Shown one piece after another: positions 14,746 through 23,778 of a stretch of 29,971 nucleotides of DNA. The position numbers and the translations under genes were made by a program. Numbering within the stretch: the first letter of the stretch is position 1; each line of letters begins with the position of its first letter. The notes under the pieces are model-generated. The model made no database searches, had not been told where the DNA came from, and saw only the letters and a list, made by a program, of their open reading frames with translations. Origin of the DNA: Yinghuangia elevatio (GTDB lineage Bacteria > Actinomycetota > Actinomycetes > Streptomycetales > Streptomycetaceae); the NCBI RefSeq assembly GCF_040649515.1, contig NZ_JBEZFP010000120.1, positions 1-29,971 of the forward strand, given 5' to 3'.

Positions 14746-15228
14746 TTACTTGGCGTCCAACCGTTCGGTCAGGCGCTGCAACACGGTCGGCGGCAGGTAT
14801 CCGGACACATCGCCTCCGTAGGTCGCGACCTCTTTGATGAGGCTGGACGACAGGAAGCTGTAGAGCGGATTGGTCGCGACGAAAAGCGTCTCGACCTCTG
14901 TCAGACCGTAGTTCATCTGAGCCATCTGCAGCTCGTAGTCGAAGTCGGTCACCGCACGCAGGCCCTTGATGATGGCCGGGATGCCGCGTCGGCGGCAGAA
15001 GTCGACGAGCAGTCCCTCGAACGCCTCGACCTTGACGTTGCCGTAGTGGGCGGTGACTTCCTCGATCATCTCGACGCGCTCTTCGACATCGAACAGGCCG
15101 GACCGCTTGGAGCGGTTGAAGCCGATCGCGACGTAGACCTCGTCGTACAGGCTGGACGCCCGGCCGATGATGTCCAAGTGCCCGTTGGTCACCGGGTCGA
15201 ACGACCCGGGGCAGACGACTCGACGCAC
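14746..15228 (-). CDS. coaD: Phosphopantetheine adenylyltransferase
   Basis: CoaD makes dephospho-CoA from 4'-phosphopantetheine and ATP, the penultimate step of coenzyme A synthesis. The 160-residue length is typical. The nucleotidyltransferase T-x-G-H motif is in SFDPVTNGHLDII (TNGH at 14-17), and the second motif is SSSLIKE (127-133). Lys41 and Arg91 regions (NRSKRSG, KGLRAVTDFDYE) match substrate-binding segments. GTG 15228 is preceded by AGGGGAAG at 7 nt; the open frame beyond it does not resemble the family. It follows rsmD by 70 bp, the usual bacterial pairing, and is likely co-transcribed. Confidence 0.97.
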   Translation of the reverse strand: MRRVVCPGSFDPVTNGHLDIIGRASSLYDEVYVAIGFNRSKRSGLFDVEERVEMIEEVTAHYGNVKVEAFEGLLVDFCRRRGIPAIIKGLRAVTDFDYELQMAQMNYGLTEVETLFVATNPLYSFLSSSLIKEVATYGGDVSGYLPPTVLQRLTERLDAK

Positions 15229-15298
15229 GGGTTTCTTCCCCTCGATCGCAGGTCCTGAGGCCCTGTTCGGGCTCGTTCCGGGCTCTGGCCGACCCCGG

Positions 15299-15868
15299 TT
15301 ACGAGCGCGCGGCGCGACCGTACCAGAGCGTCGCCTCGCCATATCGCCGGGACCTGATCTCCTCGAACCCGGCAGGCCACTCGAACGCCCCGCCGCGCGT
15401 GGCCCGCTCGACGGCCACCAGCGCCTCCGCGGCCAGCCAGCCACCCGCGGCCAGGGCGGTAAGCAACGCGGCCACGTCGGCGCCCGGGAGTTGGTAAGGC
15501 GGGTCGAGGAAGACGATGTCGTACGCCTCCGGTGGCGCCTGCTCGGCGGCCACCCGCTCCGCCCGCGCGATCCGCAGCTCGGCGCCCGGCAGCTTGAGGT
15601 CGGCGATGTTGGCGCGTACGGCCTTCGCGGCCGCCGCGTCGGACTCGACCAGCAGCGCGTGCGCGGCCCCGCGCGACAGCGCTTCGAGGCCGACCGCACC
15701 CGAGCCCGCGAACAGGTCCAGCACCCGCGCGCCGGACAGGCTGCGGCGCAGCGACACCAGCGTCGAGAAGAGCCCCTCGCGGGCCCGGTCCGAGGTCGGC
15801 CGGGTCCCCTCGCCGGGCGGCACGGCCAGGCGCCGACCGCCCGCGGAGCCGCCGATCACCCGCGTCAT
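15299..15868 (-). CDS. rsmD: 16S rRNA (guanine966-N2)-methyltransferase RsmD
   Basis: RsmD methylates G966 of 16S rRNA in assembled small subunits using S-adenosylmethionine. The 189-residue protein shows RPTSDRAREGLF (23-34), the SAM-binding DLFAGSG (51-57), and the catalytic DPPY (122-125). It stands directly before coaD. The ATG at 15868 lacks a clear Shine-Dalgarno site, but it overlaps by four bases (ATGA) the stop of a 13-codon upstream ORF, so start-up probably depends on translational coupling. Confidence 0.96.
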   Translation of the reverse strand: MTRVIGGSAGGRRLAVPPGEGTRPTSDRAREGLFSTLVSLRRSLSGARVLDLFAGSGAVGLEALSRGAAHALLVESDAAAAKAVRANIADLKLPGAELRIARAERVAAEQAPPEAYDIVFLDPPYQLPGADVAALLTALAAGGWLAAEALVAVERATRGGAFEWPAGFEEIRSRRYGEATLWYGRAARS

Positions 15869-15906
15869 GGGCGAAGCCCCGGCGCTGCCGTCGTCAGGTC
15901 GTTCAT
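15865..15906 (-). CDS. Putative 13-codon leader ORF coupled to rsmD
   Basis: ATG 15906 opens MNDLTTAAPGLRP and stops at TGA 15867-15865, overlapping the rsmD ATG in the arrangement ATGA. TAGCGT lies exactly 7 nt before this ATG, the layout of a leaderless promoter. Ribosomes loading on the leaderless ORF would be delivered to rsmD, which lacks its own good site. The ORF is too short to judge by codon use; it is inferred from signals alone. Confidence 0.45.
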   Translation of the reverse strand: MNDLTTAAPGLRP

Positions 15907-15913
15907 GCGCACC

Positions 15914-15919
15914 ACGCTA
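15914..15919 (-). promoter_or_regulatory. -10 box of the rsmD-coaD transcript
   Basis: TAGCGT, with 7 nt before the ATG of the leader ORF and 45 nt before rsmD. It is the best -10 match in the 133-bp gap between recG and rsmD. No clear -35. Confidence 0.5.
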
Positions 15920-16001
15920 GCGGGCGCGGGCGGATGCGATCACGCGACCGCCGCCGGCCGGGCGGTCCCGCGTCCCGCCTCCCGCGAGAGCGCGCCGCCG
16001 C

Positions 16002-18260
<2,259 letters not shown>

Positions 18261-18300
18261 GACGGCGTACGTTCTCCCTGGCTGACCGACGACGGGGGGT

Positions 18301-18316
18301 GCCAAGCGGCCTTGGC
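18301..18316 (-). terminator. Possible weak hairpin between the FakA-like gene and recG
   Basis: A 6-bp perfect stem (GCCAAG / CTTGGC) with a 4-nt loop lies in the 106-bp gap, some 50 bp past the FakA-like stop. It is short and lacks a T-run; partial read-through into recG is likely. Confidence 0.35.
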
Positions 18317-18366
18317 GACGTTACCCGCCGGGGCGGACAAGCAGGGGCATTCCCCCGAGCGCGGTG

Positions 18367-20103
18367 CTACTCGACGCCGATCAGCAGCGGGTAGACGGAC
18401 TGGCCGCCGCTGTAGACGACGGCGTCGACCTCCGGGCGGCCCGCGCGCATCGCGGTGACCAGTTGGTCGGCGAGGCCAGTGTCGATCTGCGCGCCGGTGA
18501 CCAGCGTGACCAGTTCGCCGCCGCCGGCGAGCATGCGGTCGAGCACGGTCTTGCCGGTCTCGGCGAGGTCCTGCCCGATGACCGCGATGTCGCCGTCGAT
18601 GATGCCGAGGACGTCGCCCGCCTGGCAGACGCCGGCCATCGTCCACGCCTCGCGCGTCGCGGTGGTGAGGGCGCCGTACCGCGTCGCGCCGGCCGCCGAC
18701 GTCATGCCGACGACGTCCTGGTCGAACCGGCGCCCGGGCTCGTGCACCGCGAGGGCGGCGATCCCCTGGACGGCGGCCTTGGTGGGCACCACCTGCACAC
18801 GAATGCCGTACGCGTGCGCCTGCTCGGCCGCGACGCCCGCGACCGCGTGGCCGTCCGGGTCGTTCGGCAGCAGCACCACCTCGCGGGCGCCGGTCGCGCG
18901 TACGGCCTCGACGAGCGCTCCGGTCGACGGCGCGCGCCCCGGGCCGGCCTCGACCACATGTGCGCCGGCCTCGGTGAACAGCGCGGCCAGGCCGTCGCCG
19001 TGGACGACCGCGACGATCGCGCGCCCGGCGGCCACTCGCGCCCCGTCGTGCGGCACCGCGTCCGAGACTGCGAGGTGCGTGATGCGGATGCGGTGCGGGC
19101 GGCCCGCCTCGACGCCGGCCTCGACCGCCGCGCCCGCGTCGTCGACGTGGACGTGCACGTTCCACAGGCCCTCGCCGCCGACCACGACGAGCGAGTCCCC
19201 GAGACCGTCGAGGCGCGTGCGCAGCGCCGGGATGGCGTCGTCGGGGGCGTCGAGGAGGTAGATGACCTCGAAGGACGGCGCCTGCGGGTCCTCGGCACAA
19301 CGCGCCTCGGGCTCAAGGGCCTTCGGTACGGGCACATGCGCGCGCGGGGCGGTCGGCCGTTCGCCGGTGACCACGGCGACGAGCGCGTCGAACAGCACGC
19401 ACAGGCCGCGGCCGCCCGCGTCGACGACTCCGGCGCGGCGCAGGACGTCCAATTGTTCGGGGGTGCGCGCGAGGGCGTCCCGGGCTGCGGAGGCGGCGCC
19501 GCGTACGACCGCGGTCAGGTCGTCGTCGGCTTGTTCGCACCCGGTGGCCGCGGCGCGCGCCACGGTCAGCATGGTGCCCTCTACCGGGCGGGCCACGGCG
19601 ACGTACGCCTCCTCGGCGGCCCGCCGCAGCGCCCGTCGCAGGACAGGGCCGCTCGCGCGCTCGGCGCCGTCGGCGAGGGCGTCGCGATACTCGGCCTCCA
19701 CCTGGTCGGCCATGCCGCGCAGGAGCTGGCTGAGGATGACACCGGAATTGCCGCGTGCCCCCATGAGCGCGCCGTGGGCCAGCGCGCGGATGGTGCCGGG
19801 GAGGTCGGGTTCGTCGCCGTCGCGCTCGTCGCGCACGTCAGGTGCTTCGCGTGCTTCGGGGCCGTTGCGGGTGTCGCGCGCCTCACGGTTCTCACGGGTC
19901 TCGCGGTTCTCACGGTTGAACAGGGCCTCGACCTCGGCCATGCCCGCTTCGAGGGTGAGGAAGAGGTTCGTCCCGGTGTCTCCGTCGGGCACCGGGTAGA
20001 CGTTGAGCGCGTCGATCTCCTCGCGCGCGCGCCCAAGCTGCTGTAGCCCGGCCCGGCACCAGCGGCGTACCGCCGGAGCGTCCAGCTCTCCCAGCACGCC
20101 CAC
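18367..20103 (-). CDS. FakA-like DAK2/DhaL-domain kinase (YloV family)
   Basis: The 578-residue protein has an N-terminal DhaL-type ATP-binding domain and a FakA-type C-terminal region. In Firmicutes FakA phosphorylates fatty acids held by FakB; the substrate here is inferred at best. Metal and ATP motifs are NVYPVPDGDTGTNL (34-47) and GARGNSG (115-121). Between them, residues 62-102 are an inserted run of highly charged repeats (RENRETRENRE..., then ARDTRN, RDERDGDEPD) not expected in the family. GTG 20103 follows GAGGAG at 9 nt; a second GTG at 20097 is possible. The gene is divergent from rpmB and precedes recG, an order common in actinobacteria and Firmicutes. No fakB is in the window. 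Confidence 0.88.
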   Translation of the reverse strand: MGVLGELDAPAVRRWCRAGLQQLGRAREEIDALNVYPVPDGDTGTNLFLTLEAGMAEVEALFNRENRETRENREARDTRNGPEAREAPDVRDERDGDEPDLPGTIRALAHGALMGARGNSGVILSQLLRGMADQVEAEYRDALADGAERASGPVLRRALRRAAEEAYVAVARPVEGTMLTVARAAATGCEQADDDLTAVVRGAASAARDALARTPEQLDVLRRAGVVDAGGRGLCVLFDALVAVVTGERPTAPRAHVPVPKALEPEARCAEDPQAPSFEVIYLLDAPDDAIPALRTRLDGLGDSLVVVGGEGLWNVHVHVDDAGAAVEAGVEAGRPHRIRITHLAVSDAVPHDGARVAAGRAIVAVVHGDGLAALFTEAGAHVVEAGPGRAPSTGALVEAVRATGAREVVLLPNDPDGHAVAGVAAEQAHAYGIRVQVVPTKAAVQGIAALAVHEPGRRFDQDVVGMTSAAGATRYGALTTATREAWTMAGVCQAGDVLGIIDGDIAVIGQDLAETGKTVLDRMLAGGGELVTLVTGAQIDTGLADQLVTAMRAGRPEVDAVVYSGGQSVYPLLIGVE

Positions 20104-20389
20104 CTCGCCGTTCTCCTCGGATGCGCTCCGCCCGTAGTTGCTGGTGCAGCGTATCCGCCCCAGGGGCCCGGGAAGGTGCCGACGACCATGCGATAAGCTG
20201 GCGGCGAAGCGTGACGAGTTCTGTCGGATGTCCGTTGTCGCCCACTTGGGCATTGCTCGTAGCGCGGGCGATGCCCGCAAGCGCGGATTGGCGTCCCCAC
20301 CCGCTCGTCGGTTACTCTTCCTCGGTTGCCTGGCACCTGCCGGCACGTGAACGTACGCGCAATCCTTATTCGTCTTTGGAGTGTCTCCC
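20104..20389. promoter_or_regulatory. Divergent promoter region, FakA-like gene and rpmB
   Basis: In this 286-bp gap the minus strand has TACGCT (20148-20153), a possible -10 for the FakA-like gene with a leader of about 40 nt. The plus strand has TTGGCG (20288-20293) and TACTCT (20313-20318), 19 bp apart, a possible rpmB promoter with a leader of about 65 nt. Both are modest matches. Confidence 0.3.
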
Positions 20390-20575
20390 GTGGCTGCCAA
20401 CTGCGACGTCTGCGGCAAGGGGCCGGGTTTCGGCAACAACATCTCGCACTCGCACCGCCGCACCCGCCGTCGCTGGAACCCGAACATCCAGACGGTCCGC
20501 ACGGTACAGGGCGGCACGCCGAAGCGCCTGAACGCTTGCACCTCGTGCATCAAGGCGGGCAAGGTTACCCGCTGA
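20390..20575 (+). CDS. rpmB: 50S ribosomal protein L28 (zinc-ribbon form)
   Basis: The 61-residue protein (AANCDVCGKGPGFGNNISHS...) is bL28. CDVC near the start and CTSC near the end (residues 50-53) give the two cysteine pairs of the zinc-containing paralogue, matching the zinc form of L32 in this window. The start is GTG 20390, with GGAG at 20378-20381; the in-frame GTG at 20381 overlaps that site and is unlikely. The gene stands alone, divergent from the FakA-like gene. Confidence 0.97.
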   Translation: MAANCDVCGKGPGFGNNISHSHRRTRRRWNPNIQTVRTVQGGTPKRLNACTSCIKAGKVTR

Positions 20576-20588
20576 CCTGAGCTGAACC

Positions 20589-20624
20589 GAAGAGCCGGAC
20601 CACCGCGCGGTGGCCCGGCTCTTC
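20589..20624. terminator. Bidirectional hairpin terminator between rpmB and thiD
   Basis: A 15-bp stem with one A-C mismatch (GAAGAGCCGG then CCACC, loop GCGC, mirrored to CCGGCTCTTC) begins 14 bp after the rpmB stop. It lies in the convergent gap and can serve both strands. Confidence 0.85.
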
Positions 20625-20697
20625 GTTGTGCCCGGGGCCGGGGCCCGCCGCCTGTGCGGTGTGCGGGCGCCCGCTTGTCGTGCGCGGGCGCCGCGCG

Positions 20698-21492
20698 TCA
20701 GGCTCGGAACCGCCAGCCGTGGTCGACCGGCCCGATCCCGGCCCCCAGCGGGAAGCCCTCGCGGATCGCGCCCGTCACGTACTCCTTGGCGGCACCCACC
20801 GCACGCGGCACGTCACGGCCGAGGGCGAGGTACGACGCGATCGCACTCGCCAGGGTGCACCCCGTACCGTGCGTGTGCCGGTTGTCGAAGCGGTCGCTGC
20901 GGAACCAGTGTTCGCGCGAGCCGTCGAACAGCAGGTCGGCGGCTTCACCCTTCAGGTGCCCGCCCTTGACCAGCACCCATTCCGGGCCGAACGCGAGGAC
21001 CGCCTCCGCGGCCTTGCGCATGTCGGCCTCCTCGCGCACCTCAAGCCCGGTGAGCTGCTGGACCTCGAACAGGTTGGGCGTGACGACGGTGGCGGTCGGC
21101 AGCAGTTTGCCGCGTACCGCGTCCAATGCCTCCTCGGCCAGCAGCGCGTCGCCGTGCTTGGAGACCGACACAGGGTCGACCACGACCGCGGCCTTTTGCG
21201 TGGCCAGCAGTTCGGCGACGGTCTCGACGAGTACGGGCGACGCGAGCATGCCGGTCTTGACCGCCTGCACGCCGATGTCGTCGACGACGCTGCGGTACTG
21301 CGCCCGCACCGCCTCGGGCGGCAGCTCCCAATAGCCCTGGACGCCGAGCGAGTTCTGCGCGGTGACGGCCGCGATGACGCTCATGCCGTGCACGCCGAGG
21401 GCGAGCATGGTCTTCAGGTCGGCCTGGATCCCGGCGCCGCCGCCGGAGTCGGAACCCGCGATCGTGAGCACGCGGGCGGGAGTCTGCACCAT
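20698..21492 (-). CDS. thiD: Hydroxymethylpyrimidine/phosphomethylpyrimidine kinase
   Basis: ThiD phosphorylates HMP and then HMP-phosphate to supply the pyrimidine half of thiamine. The 264-residue ribokinase-fold protein begins VLTIAGSDSGGGAGIQADLKT (8-28), the family signature, and has the C-terminal anion-hole motif HTHGTGCTLASA (from 206) with the GTGC turn. ATG 21492 has no Shine-Dalgarno but sits 7 nt after TAGGCT, a leaderless layout. It follows thiL by 77 bp on the same strand, so it may be read both from its own promoter and through from thiL. No TPP riboswitch-like structure was recognised before either gene. Confidence 0.96.
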   Translation of the reverse strand: MVQTPARVLTIAGSDSGGGAGIQADLKTMLALGVHGMSVIAAVTAQNSLGVQGYWELPPEAVRAQYRSVVDDIGVQAVKTGMLASPVLVETVAELLATQKAAVVVDPVSVSKHGDALLAEEALDAVRGKLLPTATVVTPNLFEVQQLTGLEVREEADMRKAAEAVLAFGPEWVLVKGGHLKGEAADLLFDGSREHWFRSDRFDNRHTHGTGCTLASAIASYLALGRDVPRAVGAAKEYVTGAIREGFPLGAGIGPVDHGWRFRA

Positions 21493-21499
21493 GCTTGCC

Positions 21500-21505
21500 A
21501 GCCTA
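21500..21505 (-). promoter_or_regulatory. -10 box of a leaderless thiD promoter
   Basis: TAGGCT, an excellent actinomycete -10, lies 7 nt before the thiD ATG and places the transcript 5' end at the start codon. No ribosome site is present in between (GGCAAGC). Confidence 0.6.
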
Positions 21506-21569
21506 TCGACCGGCCTGGACGCCTCCACCGGGCCATGCCGCCCGGCCACCTTGCCGGGCCCGGCCGGTG

Positions 21570-22520
21570 TCATCCGCCGAAGTGGTCCCAGCCGCCCCCG
21601 CCGGACCACTCCTCGCCGTCCACGGTGACACCGGGGCCGCCGCCGGCCACCTGTCCCACGACCCGCCACCGCGCGGTCAGCGCGGTCCCGGCCGGGAACG
21701 TCGCGACGAGTGCGTGGTCCTCACCCCCGGTGAGGACCCACTGCAGCGGGTCCGCGCCCAGCGCCCGTGCGACGTCGCGCATTTGTGCCGGGATGTCGAA
21801 CAGCTCGCTGCGCAGGTCCAGGCGTACGCCGGAGGCCCGGGCCAGGTGGCCGAGATCGGCGATCAGGCCGTCGCTGACGTCGAGCATCGCGGTGGCGCCC
21901 AGGCGGGCGGCGGCGGGGCCGGCCTCGTACGGCGGCTCGGGCCGCCGGTGAGCCTCGACGAACGCACGCGGGTTGCGGTGGCCGTGGCTGAGGATCGCGA
22001 ACCCGGCGGCGGACCAGCCGAGCCATCCGGCGACCGCCACGATGTCCCCGGCGCGGGCGCCGGCGCGGGTGACGGGGGCGCGGCCCTGGAGGTCGCCGAG
22101 CGCGGTGATCGAGATCATGACGGAGCTGCCGCGCACGACGTCGCCGCCCGCGACGCCGGTGTCCACGACCGCGCATTCGTCGCGGAGCCCGTCGTACAGT
22201 TCGAGCGCCCACGCCACCGGGAGTTCGGCCGGGCCCACCAGGCCGACGAGCAGCGCGGTGGGGACCGCCCCCATCGCCGCGATGTCGGCGAGGTTCTGGG
22301 CGGCGGCCTTGCGCCCGACGTCGTACGCGGTCGACCAGTCGCGCCGGAAGTGCCGTCCCTCGACCAGCAGGTCCGTGGTGGCCACGACGCGCCCGTCCGG
22401 CGCGGCGACCACGGCCGCGTCGTCGCCGGGCCCCAGCGGCACGTGTCTGCCGGTGGGGACCCGCTCGGTGAGCGCACCGATGAGGCCGAACTCGCCGAGG
22501 TCGCCCAACGTCCCGCTCAT
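21570..22520 (-). CDS. thiL: Thiamine-monophosphate kinase
   Basis: ThiL phosphorylates thiamine monophosphate to the active cofactor thiamine pyrophosphate. The 316-residue protein has the AIR-synthase-like fold motifs GPGDDAAVV (30-38, metal binding), TTDLLVEGRHF (48-58), NLADIAAMG (76-84), and the later SDGL and GGEDHAL segments. ATG 22520 is preceded only by a weak GGACGGGA. It is the upstream gene of a thiL-thiD pair, reading away from the RAM-domain gene. Confidence 0.96.
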   Translation of the reverse strand: MSGTLGDLGEFGLIGALTERVPTGRHVPLGPGDDAAVVAAPDGRVVATTDLLVEGRHFRRDWSTAYDVGRKAAAQNLADIAAMGAVPTALLVGLVGPAELPVAWALELYDGLRDECAVVDTGVAGGDVVRGSSVMISITALGDLQGRAPVTRAGARAGDIVAVAGWLGWSAAGFAILSHGHRNPRAFVEAHRRPEPPYEAGPAAARLGATAMLDVSDGLIADLGHLARASGVRLDLRSELFDIPAQMRDVARALGADPLQWVLTGGEDHALVATFPAGTALTARWRVVGQVAGGGPGVTVDGEEWSGGGGWDHFGG

Positions 22521-22626
22521 GGGTGGTGTCCCGTCCTGTCGGTGTCCGGTCGCCGGTCCGGTGATGTCGTGATCTGGTCGCTGAAGTGCTCAAATGCGCA
22601 GGCGGGCGGCGCTCCCGACACATCGA

Positions 22627-22642
22627 AAGTTTGCACAAACTT
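22627..22642. promoter_or_regulatory. Inverted repeat between thiL and the RAM-domain gene
   Basis: AAGTTTG-CA-CAAACTT is a perfect 7-bp dyad with a 2-bp centre, AT-rich against its surroundings, in the 271-bp divergent spacer. It is about 107 bp from thiL and 150 bp from the RAM gene. It looks like an operator; the regulator is unknown. Confidence 0.45.
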
Positions 22643-22791
22643 CCCCCGAAGTCCGGCCGCGACATGGTCGCCCGCGTCCGCGCGGTCGACAATGGTTGCA
22701 TCCGACCGCGCCGAACCGCGCGGCGCGGTGGCGGGTCCCCTTCCTGGGGGCCGCGCGGATCCCCTCAATCCTGGCGTGCCGGGAGGCCGTG

Positions 22792-23028
22792 GTGGTACAC
22801 GCATACATCCTGATCCAGACCGAGGTCGGTCGGGCGGCGGCGGTGGCCCGGCAGATCGCCGGGCTGCCGGGCATCACCGCGGCCGAGGACGTCACCGGGC
22901 CGTACGACGTGATCGTGCGCGCCGAGGCCTCCGACGTCGACGAACTCGGACGCCTGGTCGTCGCGAAGGTGCAGCGCGTCGACGGCATCACGCGCACCCT
23001 GACGTGCCCGGTGGTGCACCTCGGCTGA
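22792..23028 (+). CDS. Stand-alone Lrp/AsnC ligand-binding (RAM) domain protein
   Basis: The 78-residue protein (VHAYILIQTEVGRAAAVARQ to CPVVHLG) is the effector-binding and oligomerising domain of Lrp/AsnC regulators with no helix-turn-helix. It keeps the GPYDVIV segment and the alpha-beta pattern of the RAM fold. Such demi-Lrp proteins may bind amino acids or modulate full-length regulators; the ligand cannot be read here. GTG 22792 lies 5-6 nt after GGGAGG (22781-22786); GTG 22789 is too close to that site. Nothing in the upstream DNA restores an HTH domain in frame, so this is a true small protein, not a truncation. Confidence 0.9.
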   Translation: MVHAYILIQTEVGRAAAVARQIAGLPGITAAEDVTGPYDVIVRAEASDVDELGRLVVAKVQRVDGITRTLTCPVVHLG

Positions 23029-23062
23029 CCCGCGCGCAACCTCCCGGCCGGCGGCGAGCGAG

Positions 23063-23108
23063 GCGCCCTCGGGCGCGCGTGCCCCGCACCTTGCGTGCCC
23101 CGCATCCC
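23063..23108. repeat. Short hairpin and 16-bp duplication before the DUF3515 gene
   Basis: A GC-only dyad GCGCCC-TC-GGGCGC (23063-23076) is followed by two tandem 16-bp units (23077-23092 and 23093-23108) sharing GCGTGCCCCGCA. They fill the gap between the RAM gene and the DUF3515 promoter. The hairpin is a weak terminator at best. Confidence 0.5.
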
Positions 23109-23128
23109 GCGCGTTCCGGCGCGGTGCC

Positions 23129-23134
23129 TAGGAT
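23129..23134 (+). promoter_or_regulatory. -10 box of a leaderless DUF3515 gene
   Basis: TAGGAT lies exactly 6 nt before the GTG at 23141. This is the spacing expected when transcription starts on the start codon. AGGA within it could also act as a poor ribosome site, so the alternative of a normal leader remains. Confidence 0.55.
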
Positions 23135-23140
23135 CGGCAC

Positions 23141-23764
23141 GTGACCGACCCCGACGCGCCCGCTCCCGACGCGCCCGAATCCCCCACGCCGGCCCCCGTC
23201 GGGTCCGCCGCCGAACCGGCACCCGTACGGTCCGACCCGCGCACCCGGCTGCTCAAGTACGTGGTGCCCGGCGCCGTGGTCGCCGGCGGCCTGCTGCTGA
23301 CCGCCATCACGCTGCTCGACGGCGACCCGGACCCGGTCAAAGTCCGGCTGCCGCAGCCCCCGGCGGAGGTCCGCGCGGAGATCGACCGCATCTGCCGCGA
23401 CCTGCAGGACCAGCTGCCGGACAAGGTGCTGGACGCCGAGTCGCGCAAGACCGTCCCGGACTCCGACCTGATCGCGGCGTGGGGCGACCCGGCGGTCGTG
23501 CTGCGCTGCGGGGTGCCGACGCCGGTCTCGCTGCGCCCGGACGACCCGCGCTACGACCCCGCGCAGAACGTCGCGGGCGTCAACGGAGTCGACTGGTCGT
23601 TCACTTTCCTCGGCGAGGGGAAGGGCGTGCGCTTCACGACGCTGCACCGCGAGGTGAACATCGAGGTCACCGTGCCGGCGAAGTTCGGCCAGCAGACCGG
23701 TCCGCTCACCGCGCTCGCGGAACCGGTGAAGCGGACCGTGCCGGCCACGATGGGCAGTGGCTGA
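23141..23764 (+). CDS. DUF3515 family membrane-anchored protein
   Basis: The 207-residue protein has a Pro/Ala-rich cytoplasmic start (1-33), a transmembrane segment at about 39-60 (KYVVPGAVVAGGLLLTAITLL) and an extracellular domain of about 145 residues. That domain has two cysteines (in DRICRDL and VLRCGVP) that may pair, and the GVNGVDWSF segment typical of DUF3515. The family is confined to actinobacteria and has no known function; its steady link to ddl suggests envelope work, which is an inference. The stop is 14 bp from the converging ddl stop. Confidence 0.85.
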   Translation: MTDPDAPAPDAPESPTPAPVGSAAEPAPVRSDPRTRLLKYVVPGAVVAGGLLLTAITLLDGDPDPVKVRLPQPPAEVRAEIDRICRDLQDQLPDKVLDAESRKTVPDSDLIAAWGDPAVVLRCGVPTPVSLRPDDPRYDPAQNVAGVNGVDWSFTFLGEGKGVRFTTLHREVNIEVTVPAKFGQQTGPLTALAEPVKRTVPATMGSG

Positions 23765-23778
23765 CGCCGCGAACCCGC

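Noticed and set aside
20104..20389. Possible riboswitch or autoregulatory leader before rpmB
   Set aside because: The predicted leader is short and I find no conserved aptamer-like fold.
21493..21569. TPP riboswitch before thiD
   Set aside because: The gap to thiL is only 77 bp and lacks the conserved CUGAGA and related elements; the start looks leaderless instead.
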